This document shows positions 20,035-32,511 of a stretch of 64,000 bases of DNA, piece by piece. Source of the stretch: Pycnopodia helianthoides. Lineage: Eukaryota; Echinodermata; Asteroidea; Forcipulatida; Asteriidae. Where the stretch lies: positions 11,312,094 through 11,376,093 of the forward strand of contig CM063255.1 in the NCBI GenBank assembly GCA_032158295.1, read 5' to 3'. Position 1 is the first letter of the stretch. Each line of letters starts with the position of its first letter. Both the position numbers and the translations under genes were made by a program. The notes under the pieces are model-generated. The model had not been told where the DNA came from. It was given only the letters and a program-made list of their open reading frames with translations, and did no database searches.

Positions 20035-20419
20035 TTAAAGGAACATTACAGAATTGGTAAGAAAAAAACTTGTAAAATATACTTCTTGATCACAGATTGA
20101 CATAAAACTTACACAGTCTAATGATGATGATAGTAGAAAACGTCCCTTGAAATATTTCTGTCTGAAATGCCATATTTGATGAGAAATGAATAAACTCGTT
20201 TTCCGATTAAAGTTTATCGCTCAGTGAGCGTTTTATTCATTTGTTGAATCTATATGATTTCATGCAAATATGTAATCTTTATTCTCGTGACCCGGATGGC
20301 CGATCGATCTCAAACTTCTACAGGTTTGTCAGTTTATGTATATGGTGGATTACACAAAGTGCTTACACTGCCAGCAACTGTTTTGTTAGCAAAAAACCAA
20401 TTCTGTAATGTTCCTTTAA
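20035..20419 (+). mobile_element. TTAAAGG MITE family A, copy 3
   Basis: A full copy in intron 5. Its terminal TTAA is shared with the half hairpin element that starts at 20416. Confidence 0.9.
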
Positions 20420-20623
20420 AGGGACACGTTGCCTTGGATTGGGTGATTTGGGCCTTACAAAGAGTTTGAAAGCGTGTGTAATGAAATTAATATGGTTAGA
20501 CAGTGAGATGTTTTAAACGTAGGACATAATGATCCACACAGCCTCGAAATTGTGTGGTTTTCCTTTTACTTCGCGAACCAACACGGTCCGCCATTTTGTA
20601 GTAGAACCAAAATGTTGATGACC
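20416..20623. mobile_element. Half of a hairpin MITE
   Basis: It begins TTAAAGGGACACGTTGCCTTGG and follows the left arm of the 10437-10826 element through TTCGCGAACCAACACGG to CCATTTTGT. The mirror half is absent. The next element starts at 20624. Confidence 0.75.
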
Positions 20624-20924
20624 TATAGACCTTTCTATTGCAACGTCACAGCCAACCGAGGTCGGAAAACTATGGAAAGCAATAAATGCAAAATAAAAAC
20701 AGATCGCCACAGTTTGTAACAATGTTACACAAAATATTCAAAATAGTGTTGAATTTGTTGGAAACAAAGCAACCAATCATGAGAGGTACTTTACTTAGTT
20801 GAAAGTTTGCAGAAAATGTTAAAATTTTGTTGAAACATCTATTAACACGATTGAGTGTTTTGCTAACATTCGGCCTTCCATGCCAACCAGCGCGGTTTGT
20901 TTATCAACAATGGAAAGGTCTATA
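20624..20924. mobile_element. TATAGACCTTTC element, copy 1
   Basis: About 300 bases with termini TATAGACCTTTCTATTG and CAATGGAAAGGTCTATA. Related copies are at 21792-22099 and, inverted, at 59769-60072. Confidence 0.75.
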
Positions 20925-21514
20925 CTATAGTCGGCGCAATGCACACAATCACATGTACACACACGTTCAATATAAAGCATGGATCATGACTGTAAACCGT
21001 TGATCGAGCCCCACAGAATCTCAGCACAAGTCAAAGAATGACAGCAACTATTTGCAATGGATTTAATACCCAATAGAGCTATACGAATTATTGATACACG
21101 TTGTCGAATCTTTCGCCAAAAAAAACCGGGAAGAGGTGACCGGTGGTTATTGGATCGGGGGGGGGGGGGGAATGGCCCAACGCGCATGTGCATACGTCAG
21201 CCTATCCCATCGCCTTTTGATACGGGGTAATCCATCTGGAGTAGTGCTGGCTCTGAGAAGAGACACTCAACTGCAAGGCTGAGGAATTACAACAATTTAA
21301 TGAATTTGTTTCTCATTGTACACGGCTTCCAGCATGTAACTATATTAAACGGCGCGCAGGTTCCGAGAAACTTAACGGTGAAGGTCAACTCGAAATGTTG
21401 ACGCCTGCTGCCTTTAAAAGCTTTTTCTCGTTATTCACTTGAACCTTCGAAACAGCAATTACAGTAATACTTTTGACCGGGAAGTGTGTTTTCATTCAAT
21501 TATTAAATACCAAC

Positions 21515-21629
21515 CTGGTAAAATCCATACGTATTTAGCGCCATACATCTTCAAATGGTATGCTTTACAGAAGACCTTTCTTGCCTTTTTTGCATAGAAG
21601 CCACCGATAATTATTCGAGCTCCTAGTTT
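21515..21629 (-). CDS. GABBR-like: GABA-B-like receptor exon 5: flytrap hinge and lobe 2
   Basis: This exon encodes residues 238-275 plus the first base of codon 276 (phase 0 in, phase 1 out). The acceptor is attttcag and the donor is CAG followed by gttggt. [20 protein letters not shown] is the family block ARIIxGxFYexxARKVFCE. Y249 is equivalent to a GABA-B1 ligand-pocket tyrosine, a position that is not tyrosine in GABA-B2 as I recall. C258 is one half of the lobe-2 disulfide. AKYVWILP leads directly into the GWYEP motif of exon 6. Confidence 0.94.
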
Positions 21630-21791
21630 CTGAAAATCAAACAACAACAGCAAAAGTTAGAAAAAAAATAGTAACAACGAATAAGAATAGACCACACGCA
21701 AACGACGTCATTTGAGTAAGGCGCCCTCGTCTCGAGGTCACAAAGCGGTTGTTCATAGGCCAATCCTGTAACAGCGCATAGAGAAAGCTGT

Positions 21792-22099
21792 GCCTTTCGT
21801 CACATTGCAACGTCACAGGCCGAGTTTTTGCCACCCAAGGCTGGAAAACTATAGAAAGCCATAAATGCAAAGCAAAAACAGATAGCCACAGTTAACAATG
21901 TTACTCAAATATTGGAAATTACTGTTGCATTTTTTGGAAACAAAGCAGCTAACCTAAGGATGTATTTGTGTTTTTAATAAAAATTTGCAAAAGTGTTGAA
22001 CTTGTTCACATTATCTGTTAACACGATTGAATGTTGTGCTAACATTTGGCATTCCATGCCAACCAGAGCGGTTTGTTTATCAACAATGGAAAGGTCTAT
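21792..22099. mobile_element. TATAGACCTTTC element, copy 2
   Basis: It shares ATTGCAACGTCACAG, GGAAAACTATAGAAAGC and CAACAATGGAAAGGTCTAT with copy 1. It lies in intron 4 next to exon 5. Confidence 0.7.
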
Positions 22100-22252
22100 T
22101 CCACTTAGATTACGGAATGGATAACGTAAAAGCATGAATTCTTTATTTGAACAATCAACAATACGTATAGACGTTTTTATCATTATTTTAAGAAAATCAA
22201 AATAATGTAGAAAATGTTATTTTTTTTTCTTCAAATCACGGTAAGCTATAAG

Positions 22253-22739
22253 TTAAAGGTACGGTCATATATTGGTGAATACTAAAAAATAATGACATTA
22301 AAAACTTACTTGGTAAGAACATGAAGCACTTCAGCTTGATAGTACAAAGAAAGGATTCGCTTCAAAGTATAATAAGGTTTGGATAGTTTTTCAACCAAAA
22401 ACAATTGAATCTGAGAAACGATTAATGCACGAATATGTCCTCAGTTTTCTGAGGATTGTTTGAAAATTCAAATATCCGTGGTGTCCGTTCGCGAATGCTA
22501 AGACCAAAGATGCGGTGGGTACCCGCAGTCACCTCGCTAAACGTGGATGGATTCGAAGTTTTTGATGAAAATACCGCGACAGTTTTCTTAGCCATCAGAC
22601 ACTGTATTCAGCTGAAACTTTTTGCAGGTGACTTTTTGTGTGTATCTTTATTGATAATTTTGCCAGATGGTCAATCAGCATTAAATGGACGAAGGTCAAC
22701 ATTAAATGGACGAAAGTCAATCCATGACCCTACCTTTAA
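22253..22739. mobile_element. TTAAAGGTA MITE family E, copy 1
   Basis: Termini TTAAAGGTACGGTCATAT and CATGACCCTACCTTTAA. The interior has GGTGTCCGTTCGCGAATG and GTACCCGCAGTCACCTCG, which recur in the other copies at 32508, 39349 and 52609. Confidence 0.75.
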
Positions 22740-22954
22740 GTTGGATAGGTCTTACAGCCACAAGTCGTTAAAGCTGCAACCAGAATCAAGCCCCAGTTTA
22801 GTTTAAGTTTAGACCCGCACTCTGGGTCAGTTTTACATGCACGGGCCAGTGTGATCCACAACATGAGTCAGTTTGGCCCACATTGCGGTCAGGTTTAGCC
22901 GACCCCTGGTTCCGTTTAGAATGGAATTGGTCTCGCTTATGGGGGACCGAGGTC

Positions 22955-23097
22955 TGTTTCACAAAGCACTCAGATTCATCTTGAGATGAGTTGCCAATAT
23001 CCCCACGGTGATTTGTATTGTGACTCCTTATTTTGCTTAGCAATTAAGATTGACACACAATTAAGATCAATCTTTAGCTCTTTGTGAAATCGGCCCA
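22955..23097. repeat. TTTCACAAAGCACT palindromic repeat
   Basis: It begins GTTTCACAAAGCACTCAG and ends CTCTTTGTGAAATCGG. A relative at about 26573-26662 ends CTTAGTGCTTTGTGAAAC, on the other side of the 3.4-kb element. Confidence 0.6.
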
Positions 23098-24224
23098 TGG
23101 TTTCGATTGGTCTCAGAGCTAAGATTGATCTCAGCTCCAAATCAATCATCCCAGCTAACAGTTTGACGTTTTCTCAACGTTGTAATGAAGTCAGACTTTG
23201 GTGTAAGTAACGTTATTAATATAACGTTGTAGCTACGGAACTTTGTCGACTCCCCTATACGTCTTCCGTACGTAATGACGCAACGTAACAACCACGTTGT
23301 TGGTACGTTTAAGACACGTTTCCAGTGACCTTATTACAACTTATATTTAACGTTGCAACAACGTTCTCAGAGCGTGTTTGTTTGGTTGTTATATAGTTAT
23401 CTAAGTAACGTTGTAGCAACGAATCCTTGTCGACTCCCCTGTACGTCTTTAGAACGTAATGATGCAACGAAACAACGACGTTGTTGGCACGTATACACAA
23501 CGTTGCAATGTTGTAAATAATCAATTAAAAAGAATGTTACAACAATGTATTTTTTTTTCAGTACCGTGAACGTTGTCACAACGTCAGCCCTATCTTATTT
23601 ATTGATTGCTATATCGATTAATTATACAATAATTTCATGAATAATTTTGTTAAGTGATATGTCAACATGATCAATGAATTACTTTTACAAACTTACCAAG
23701 GTAGGTCCCTACTACGCGGTGTCGTAACCGGACTTCACTGTACCTGTATACTATACATCGTACAGCATGTACTATATATACAGACCAATTTCCTGACTTT
23801 TGCAATCACGGGGGTATATATTTTTGTAATTGTTTCCATTTAATTAATATTTCTGAACTAAAATTACATGTTTAGTTACTGAATTATATTTATCCATATT
23901 TTCCTCTGTTAGTTTAGACAAGTACAGAAGAAACCAGTACACCTAGTTCATAAATTTGGCAAATTTCGTGAAATTGTTTGTATGTATTGTACAACTTCTA
24001 AGCCCAATCTACAAATTTGCATATGTGATATTTACGTTGTCATGACGTTGTCAAATTAATTTTTACTAGACATGCAGCATTCCGCACGCTGGTCAATGCG
24101 GCAGGTTGAGCGGAAACGTATGTCTTTCTTTTTTCTTCAAAACTGAAACAAAACATACTTAGTGGTACACTAAAGTACTTCAAAATTTGAAAGTGTCTTT
24201 GAAATTTAGGAACAAATTTGGTTT

Positions 24225-25470
24225 TAGAGGAAGTTTTTAGCTGGGAACAAAACGGCCTAAGTGTGGATAGAAAATCCTATCAAGGGTAAATGTTTCTCTA
24301 GAAGATTCTAAGTACGGTTTGGAATGCCGCTGTACAGGTGGTCGGGGGGGGGTGCGAAGAATCGAATATCTCCCCAGACCGGTGCACTGCTGCTTGACAC
24401 AATAAGCTCAATTAAATGCAATTAATGATTAGTATTAACTGTTCAGATTGATCATTAAATGCCAATGTGATAGCAAGGCCGCTCCTCAAGTGCCTATTTT
24501 ATTTATGACAACCGATATTCAAAACTAAATTTAGAACAAACATTGTTTGCGATGTCAAACATTAGGCCTACCAATAGTTGTTAGCTTATAAATGTCCTCC
24601 AAAACCATCCCAACGAGCTGCTTGAACTATTCAACACAATAGTTTTAGAAAAAGTTTTTAGCGGGTGAACAAACGGCCTAAGTAATATAGAAAATCCTAT
24701 CAAGGGTAAATGTTTCTCTATAGAAGATTCTATCTACAGCTTGGAATGCCGCTGTACAGGTAGTGGGGGGGGGGGGGGTAGACTCAAATCTCTCCCTAGA
24801 CCGTCGCACTGCTGCTTGACATAATAAAGTCAATTAAATGCAATTAATGGTTTGTTCAGATTGATAATTAAATGCCTATTTGATAGGGAGGCCGCTCCTC
24901 AAGTGCCTATTCTATTGATGACAACCGATATAAAAAACTAAATTGCGAACAAACATTGTTCGTGATTACAAACATTAGGCCTACCAATGTTGTTAGCTAA
25001 TAAATGTCCTCCGAAACCATCCCAACGATCTGCTTGAACTATTTAACACAATGGTTTTAGAGGAAGTTTTTAGTGGGGGACAAAACGGCCTAAGTGAGGA
25101 TAGAAAATCCTATCAAGGGTAAATGTTTCTCTAGAAGATTCTATCTACAGCTTGGAATGCCGCTGTACAGGTGGTGGTGGTGGTGGTGGGGAGGGGGGGT
25201 AGAATCGAATCTCACCCCTCACCAGCGCACTGCTGCTTGACACAATAAGCTCAATTAAATGCAATTAATGATTAGTACTGTTCAGATTCATCATTAAATG
25301 CAAATCTGATAGAAATGCCGCTCCTCAAGTGCCTAATTTATGACAACCGATATTAATAAAAAAAAACTAAATTGAGAACAAAAACATGTTTGCGATGTCA
25401 AACATTAGGCCTACCATGTCCTCCAAAACCATTCAAACGAGCTGCTTGAACTATTCAACAAAATGGTCTA
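24225..25470. repeat. Three tandem repeats of about 415 bp
   Basis: Each unit has ACGGCCTAAGTG-like sequence, AATCCTATCAAGGGTAAATG, GGAATGCCGCTGTACAGGT, a G-run, CACTGCTGCTTGACA and AACATTAGGCCTACCA. Unit starts are near 24229, 24650 and 25062. Confidence 0.88.
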
Positions 25471-25489
25471 AACATCGCCAATACAAACT

Positions 25490-26400
25490 AAAATACAACG
25501 CCAAACGATATCATAGTCAAAACATAAATACTATTATTTGTACGTTGTAATTAAACTAAAATACAATATGTCACAGCGTGATGGTAAAAACAAAGATACT
25601 ACGTTGTGATAAATCTACAAGATGATAGTTACAATATGCGTTTGAAGATTAAGACAACGGGCTGTCACAACTTTAACAGTAGGCTACTTTTGTGTGCAAA
25701 ACCAAAATACAACGACAAGACAACATACAGCCGAAACTTAAATATTACGTTTTAATGTTACCAAAATACATTGTGTAGACAACGTGACTGTCACAACTTA
25801 AATGCTACATTTTATAACACCAAAATATAACGTCAAGACAACGTGACCGCCGCGATTTACATATGACGTTTTGATAAAACCAAAATACAATGTGCAGACA
25901 ACGTGCTCTTCACAACATAATTGCTACGTTTTAATGTTACCAAAAAACAACGTGTAAACAACGTTACTGCCACAACTTAAATGCTACGTTATAATAATAC
26001 TAAAATACAACGTCAAGACAACGTGACCGCCGCGATTTAATTATAACGTTTTGATAAAACCAAAATGCAACGTGCAGACAACGTGCTAGTCACAACATAA
26101 TTGCTACATTTTAATGTTACCAAATTACAACGTGTAGACAACGTGACTGCCACAACTTAAATGCTACGTTATAATAATACCAAAATACAACGTCAAGACA
26201 ACGTGACCGCCGCGAATTAATTGTGACGTTTTGATAAAACCACAATGCAACGTGCAGACAACGTGCTTGTCGCAACAAAATTACTACGTTTTGTTGAGAC
26301 CAAAATATGACTTATCGACAACGTTGTTGCCTTAACTTAAATACCACGTTGTAATAATACCAAAATACAATGTTGTGAACACGTTAGGTATAAAACCTTT
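25490..26400. repeat. 60-bp satellite in 180-bp higher-order register
   Basis: Monomers of 60 bases each carry an ACGTT or ACAACGT core. Every third monomer matches best. CGTCAAGACAACGTGACCGC occurs at 25831, 26011 and 26191, exactly 180 apart, and the ACGTTTTGATAAAACCA and ACGTGCAGACAACGTGCT parts follow the same spacing. Confidence 0.9.
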
Positions 26401-26691
26401 CGGTAACGTTGCATAGATTACCAACATGCAACCAATGTACAACATTGGTTGTAGATCATGTTAAGTTCTGACGTTCTTGCAACGTAGTCAAAACGTTGTC
26501 ATCCCATCGACCAAATTGCCACCTTATCACAACGTTGTGCAACGTTGTAACAACGTATTGTGTTAGCTGGGATATGCTCAGCAAAGAGGGATATAACAAT
26601 ACAGATGATTTAATACTGACAACTCATCTTCAGATGAGTCTTAGTGCTTTGTGAAACCAAGCCCTGGATCTATACCAATACAAGCGGTCAC

Positions 26692-26793
26692 CTTGATGTT
26701 TTCAACTTGCGCCTCCGGGTTGCTCACAAAGCTCTCAGCGGCAATAATTGTGACGTTGTGCATTGGGGCCTTTTCTTGCAGATCGGACATGGC
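26692..26793 (-). CDS. GABBR-like: GABA-B-like receptor exon 4: flytrap
   Basis: This exon encodes residues 204-237 in phase 0-0. The acceptor is aacacag before GCC and the donor is AAG followed by gtgacc. HNVTIIAAESF matches the family pattern N-I/V-T-I-I-A-x-E-x-F, and N216-V-T is a sequon. It ends with AQVENIK, equivalent to the family motif VENLK that precedes the ARII strand of exon 5. A short palindromic repeat ends about 30 bases downstream of the donor, and a 3.4-kb inserted element begins about 120 bases away. Confidence 0.92.
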
Positions 26794-28100
26794 CTGTGTT
26801 TTAAAATAGAAGATAAAAACAATACTCGGTGAAATCAAGGCATGCTTCTAGTGAAACGCAGAGAACTATTGAGGTTGGAAACTTTACTCAAGTTTCTCTG
26901 GTTGACAAAATCCTGGCGTCTGATCTTATTCTATTATAATCGTATAGGTCTGCAACCTATAGACCGAAAAACACATTTCCCTTGATTACTTGTTCATTTT
27001 TAGCGGAAAAAAAGGTGAAACTCTTTATGTTTTATCCTCAGACAGGTCCGATTGACATGGCCTTTGACCGTTCGGGCAGTATGACCCATGGACTCCGAAT
27101 CACCAGTTTATACAACACTTTTTATATAGGGTATTGTACAACAATAATTGCAGTTTTGCAGTGTTAAAAGAATTTTCAATTAAATATTATTATTATTAAT
27201 ATTTTTGGGGGCCAAACTATCTCTACAACGTTTTGAAAGGTTATTAGCTTTGAAAAAAAGGATATGCAAATTTCAACATTGTAAATGAGGTATAGGCCCA
27301 TACATGTTTTCCCAACGTACTGCACGCTGCTGTTCTGTAGGGCATCCAATATTTAACAAATAATGGCATCGCAGGGTTGTAACATCCTCTCATCATATAG
27401 ACTTTGTCAACAACATTCCTCGTTGAGCACCCCAGTCTTTAGAATTCCCCTGTGGAGACCTTTTGTGTCCCCTTTTTTCTTTTGTCTTCGGTCTCCTTAT
27501 AAGGTAGTGATTAAAAATGATTAAAACTGCCAGACTGCTATTTACGAGAATATCCTACAACACAGCTATAGAGGGACACTAACAGAGATTTGTTTCCGAC
27601 ATGCATAAGAATTACACTCTTCTCTTTGATCCATAATATACAATGGAGCTATACCTACCTCTTCCCAGTATAGGAGCTTGCACAAAAAGCTTGTTATTGG
27701 ATTTTTGTTTACATTTTGTTTTTAATTTAAAAATTATATAAATAGGATGCATATATATATAATATATATATATATAATTATACATACATTCTTACAATAC
27801 GGAAATGCATCCCCCAATATTGGAATCCTGTATTGAATTACCAAGCAAACTGATTTGAAAATTGTATCAACCTTATGCCAAAACGCAATACAGTTGATTC
27901 ACTTTCCCCCCAAAAAAATATACATTGATTTGTTTTTGGAACGAATTGAATATATATTTTGTATTATATCCGACAGAGCGTGCACAAACAATATTCGGGA
28001 CAGTTGAAGGTCGGAGAAAATTGAAACTGGCGTACAAAAGAATGGAAAAAACAATCGGCAGAACAAAATTTCGTGAATGTCAATTTTCGAAAAATAAGAC
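26794..28100. other. 5' part of intron 3, nothing recognisable
   Basis: AT-rich sequence with a (TA)n tract at about 27748-27786. No exon-like or repeat-family content was seen. Confidence 0.4.
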
Positions 28101-28109
28101 ATCCGTGTG

Positions 28110-29065
28110 CTATTCCACATGTGCCGTTCCTTTCGCGTTGCCTTCTGGGGGTTTTTGCATCGCATTTGTTTTTTTCGCGTCGCGGTTTTTGTGTCGAAAT
28201 TGTTTTTCCATCGCACTTTTGCGTCGTATTTTTGTTTTCATCGCATTTTTCTCGACTTATTTCCCCCCGTCGCATCGTTGTTTGCATCTTCTTCTTCTTT
28301 TTCAGTGACACGTTTTTGTGTGTGCATGGGATTTCATTTTGCGTTGCAAATGTTTTTTTCGTCGTATTATATTATTTCCGTCACATGTTTTTGTTGAGGT
28401 TTTTCATTTTGCATCGCAACTTGTTTCTGTGGCAGAGGTTGTCCCTTCCAAATGCTCACATACTTGAACACTCTCTTTTCCTCTTCTACACAAATACCCT
28501 ATAGCCTGCCCGATATGGGGCAGAGGGTGTGTGTCCCCCCCCCCCCCCCCAATGTTCCCATACTATAACACACTATTTACCTCTTGTATAGAACTCCCCC
28601 CCCCCCTAAAATCCTCTAAATAATTCCTGAGATTCCAAGCACACAATGAAGACACAATAGGGGGGGGGGGTATAAACCATGCCTCATATCGAGCACCAAA
28701 TGATGGTTCAACTCGCCCCTTTACCGGGCTCAATCAATCCACAAGGCTCCATCTATTAACTACAGCTGATTCTACCTGCCCGCACTGGCTGCAATATGTA
28801 TCATGGCAGGTGTAGAAATAAGGCTGGTGTTTGTGTTGTAATTATTGAACTTTCCACACACCCACGGAAAGACATGTTGGACCTCTTCGCTGGCTTCGCC
28901 AACCGCAGGGAATTAAAAGAAAAACAAAAACAAAAGCGCCGCTATAAAAATTTATAAAAAAAACACGCAAAGGAAGAATCGATGGGGAAAATGCGGAAAA
29001 TGCGACGCAAAAAAAAGAACAAAAAATTGCGACACCAAAATAAAACCCGACGGAAAACAAAATTA
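28110..29065. repeat. T-rich and A-rich GTCGCATTTT arrays in inverted order
   Basis: Degenerate CGTCGCATTTTTG units on the plus strand at 28120-28430 are mirrored by GCGACGCAAAAA units at 28980-29060. A G/C-run-containing copy of the GCTCGATATG element lies between them at 28503-28700. The long ORFs here are translations of the low-complexity units. Confidence 0.6.
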
Positions 29066-29469
29066 AAAATAGGAATGGCCCTTGTGGGACACCATACATC
29101 CGGGTGGCTTATGTAAAACCTGAATGAAGGTCAAGTTTTCCCCCATCGATTTTTGTAATCAACTTCATTTTGTACCGTATCTATATTGGATGCTCCTCGT
29201 TTGCTGAAGGACGCCTTTTTTCGTTTTTTTTTTTATATTAATCGCAAACTAATTGTACGATATCACCGTAGCCGCACGGTGTCATAATGCCACGTGTTTT
29301 TTTGTATGAATACAATATTATAAGGAGATCATTCGTATACGAAATACACCGAGGTACACCCTAGTTATACTTCTCTATGTGTGAGGAATACAGATAGTAC
29401 TTTGTGACAACAAGAAGGTCAAAGTCTATGAGGTCATTGATACCTCAGAGCTTTCCTCCCCCCATGTTC

Positions 29470-29910
29470 GGGGCCCAATTTCATGGAGCTGCTTGAGCTG
29501 GGCCCAATTTCATAGAGCTGTTAAGCACACAAATTTGCTTAGCATAAAATTTCTTCCTTGATAAAAAACAGGGTTACCAACCAAATTTCCATGTGTTGCA
29601 TATTGCTTGTTACTGGTATTCAGCTGCTGTTTGCTTATCCTGAAAATCACGTAGAAGTTTGGTTGGTAATCCTGTTTTTATCAATGAAGAAATTTCATGC
29701 TAAGCAAATTTTCGTGCTTAGCAGCTCTATGACATTGGGCCCTGAAAACTTTGCTTAACAGTTGTCTGCTGAGCAGAACTGAGCAGGATACCAGTCACAA
29801 ATTTGTACATGTGACATGGTTGCTTGGCTGGTAACCTTATTCTGGTACGCATCATTTTTGTTGAGCTCAGCTACTTTTGTGCTTAAGCAGCTTTATGAAA
29901 TTGGGCCCTG
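29470..29910. mobile_element. Cluster of palindromic MITEs (copy 5 with fragments)
   Basis: A 29-base stub (29470-29498) precedes a full copy at 29499-29743. A second-subfamily fragment ending GCTTTATGAAATTGGGCCC follows at 29744-29910. Head-to-tail junctions share the GGGCCC terminus. Confidence 0.75.
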
Positions 29911-29971
29911 ATGTGCTGCAATGCAGTTCGCAATCGTTTTGCTTACCATTCGAAATAGGATGTGCTGAATA

Positions 29972-30367
29972 TTAAAGGAACATTACAAGAATGGTAAGAA
30001 AAAAACTTGTAAAATATACTTTTTTATCACAAAATTACATGAAACTTACACGGTCTAATGATGATGATAGTAGAAAACATCCCTTGAAATATTTCTGTCT
30101 GAAATGCTATATTTGATGAGAAATGAATAAACAAATTTTCCGATTGGAGTTTATCGCTCAGTGAGCGTTTTATTCATTTGATGAATCTATATGATTTTGA
30201 TGCAAATGTGTAATCGGTTTTTTCACTATTTTCTCGTGACCCAGATGGCCGATCGATCTCAAACTTCTACAGGTTTGTCAGTTTATGTATATGGTGGATT
30301 ACATAAAGTGCTTACACTGCCAGCAACTGTTTTGTTAGCAAAAACCAATTCTGTAATGTTCCTTTAA
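29972..30367 (+). mobile_element. TTAAAGG MITE family A, copy 4
   Basis: A full copy in intron 3, about 395 bases, with TTAAAGGAACATTACAAG and CTGTAATGTTCCTTTAA ends and the CGCTCAGTGAGCG core. Confidence 0.9.
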
Positions 30368-31665
30368 CAATTGCGTACACGATAGACCACCACTTCACCT
30401 TGTTTAACGTGCACACAAAAAACGTGAATTTCCACATTACGGGAAATTTCCTGCATCTGTGGAACATGTACACATCACACACAATGAAATTGTAAATTCC
30501 CCCTTTTCACCTTGTTTTCATGGACTTCGTTTGCCAGAGCCTAAGTGTTTCACGTTGATTTTACTGTGCTGTATACTGTTGACAATGTTATTCACCAATT
30601 AAAGAGTTCTAGGCTTGGATGGAGAGCGTTCCCCGAAATCAGGGTGAAATTCACAGATGCCAGTAATGGTCTGGAGACTCTTTTTTCAAGGCGGTTTTAA
30701 AGGGACTTGCAATTCCCTTAAAGCATGGTGAATGAGAAATAATTCCATGAATTTCAGCCAAGTCCAGCATTTCACTGAGATTTCACGATGGTTTCACAGC
30801 AAAAACTTGCATAGTGTAAATCAAGGACTTTTGCTTTGTTCTCCCATTGCTTGGACTTAGTTTAGTGATCATGTCTTTGATTTACTGTTTGATAATAAAT
30901 GAGACACCATCATAATGTGTTGACGTTCCAGGCATTACAGCTGATACCGTCCAGTAATGTGAAGGGCGAATCAATAACGTTCTACCTTCAATCAGTCAAT
31001 GCGAAATTACGACACGCGAAGAGTTCCATTCGTCGTTCCGACAAACCCCACTACAGCGAAAAAAACACATTCCTGCAGCCAGTGTAAGCCTTTTCTTTAA
31101 TTGCAATTTGCCAGATTGGTGCAGAATTGTGTTCCGGTTGGTTCTACAAGGACAACCAGTGACGACAGTATTGACATTGACCCAAAAATCGTGAAAACGT
31201 ACACCAAAAGTATTTAGGCCTATTGAGGTCATCGGTATTCGCGGCTTTTCGAATGCCGTAACCGAATTGACGGCAACGGCAGTGGCTACGACGAGATTGC
31301 TGAGAAGAAAAACTCGTAAACATTGCCGCTATAATCCACAAGGGCAGCCACAGCCGGAGTTGCAAAAGTCACGGTCGAGACACAATTATACAATCATCTT
31401 TACGAAGAGAAATAAACCACGGCTTATAATGGATTCACATAACCGATTTGTGACAACCTTAACCACCGAGGCTAGATTTTACGAATCTTTCTTAAAATAC
31501 GGAAAAAATTGCAATTCAATTCACAGGCAACATTGCATGGGACTCGTTTCGCATATTATAGGTGAACATTTTACAGAACTAATGATTGTGTTTACTTGCG
31601 GCCAACTTCATGGCGCTGCTTACCTATAGTAGAAAAATTTGCTTAAAGCGTAAACGTCACAGGTT
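30368..31665. other. Intron 3 segment with one antisense ORF
   Basis: Mostly unique. A 120-codon plus-strand ORF at 31267-31629 (start MTATAVATTRLLRR) is antisense to the gene, matches nothing I know and has basic, low-order composition; I give it low weight. Confidence 0.2.
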
Positions 31666-31667
31666 TA

Positions 31668-31917
31668 AAGGCCCTGTACACTATTGGTAAGATCGAAAAA
31701 CACTAATGTTCACAGATTCACACACAACTTACATGTTTAAGGTAAGTAATGGTAGAAAGGGTTCCCTAAAATATTTCTGCCTATCGTTTCTGAGAAATGA
31801 GTAAAACAATAGTTTTTATCACGCGTGATAAAAACTCGATGTTTGAAAAAACAGAAAACACATAAGGTCTCTTTTCACTATTTTGAGCTGTTACCAAAAG
31901 TGTACAATACCTTTAAG
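31668..31917. mobile_element. Short TTAAAGG element
   Basis: Termini TTTAAAGGCCCTGTACACT and TGTACAATACCTTTAA, with a TTTTTATCACGCGTGATAAAAA hairpin at the centre. It is related in layout to the other TTAAAGG families. Confidence 0.65.
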
Positions 31918-32120
31918 AGCAAAAAATTAGGAGGCCATCTTGGGCGTTCACAATGGAAATGCATGGTTACGTCATTCATTTGCTCACAGAAGCACTCTCT
32001 CTGCGCATGCCTTCTCAGTGCTTACGTTTAGGATATAGCAGCACTATGAAATGGAAATAACACAGTAAGCATAAATTTGAACCCCTTTCGTGCGCAATTT
32101 TTGTTCCTTCACTCTTGTTT

Positions 32121-32511
32121 ATAGGAACATTACAGAATTGGTTTTTGCTCACAAAACAGTTGCTGGCATTGTAAGCACTTTATGTAATCCACCATATATA
32201 CAAACTGACAAACCTGTACAAGTTTGAGATCGATCGGCCATCTGGGTCACGAGAAAAAAGTGAAAAACCGATTACACATTTGCATGAAATCATATAGATT
32301 CAACAAATGAATAAAACGCTCACTGAGCGATAAACTCCAATCGGAAAATTAGTTTATTCGTTTCTCATCAAATATGGCATTTCAGACAGAAATATTTCAA
32401 GGGATGTTTTCTACTATCATCATCATTAGACCGTGTAAGTTTTATGTAAGTCTGTGATCAAAAAATATATTTTAGTAGTTTTTTCTTACCAATTCTGTAA
32501 TGTTCCTTTAA
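32121..32511 (-). mobile_element. TTAAAGG MITE family A, copy 5
   Basis: An inverted full copy in intron 3. Its right TTAA (32508-32511) is also the left end of the next element. Confidence 0.9.

Larger units (their letters stand above)
23149..26572. mobile_element. 3.4-kb non-autonomous element with satellite-like interior
   Basis: The ends are the inverted repeat TCCCAGCTAACA (23149-23160) and TGTTAGCTGGGA (26561-26572). Both subterminal regions are rich in AACGTTGT palindromes. The interior has about 0.5 kb of AT-rich unique DNA, three tandem units of about 415 bases and a 60-bp satellite. No transposase ORF is visible. It lies in intron 4, ending about 120 bases from exon 4. Confidence 0.82.

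Noticed and set aside
28073..28504. 143-codon plus-strand ORF rich in F, S and H
   Set aside because: Low-complexity translation of T-rich GTCGCATTTT units; no family features.
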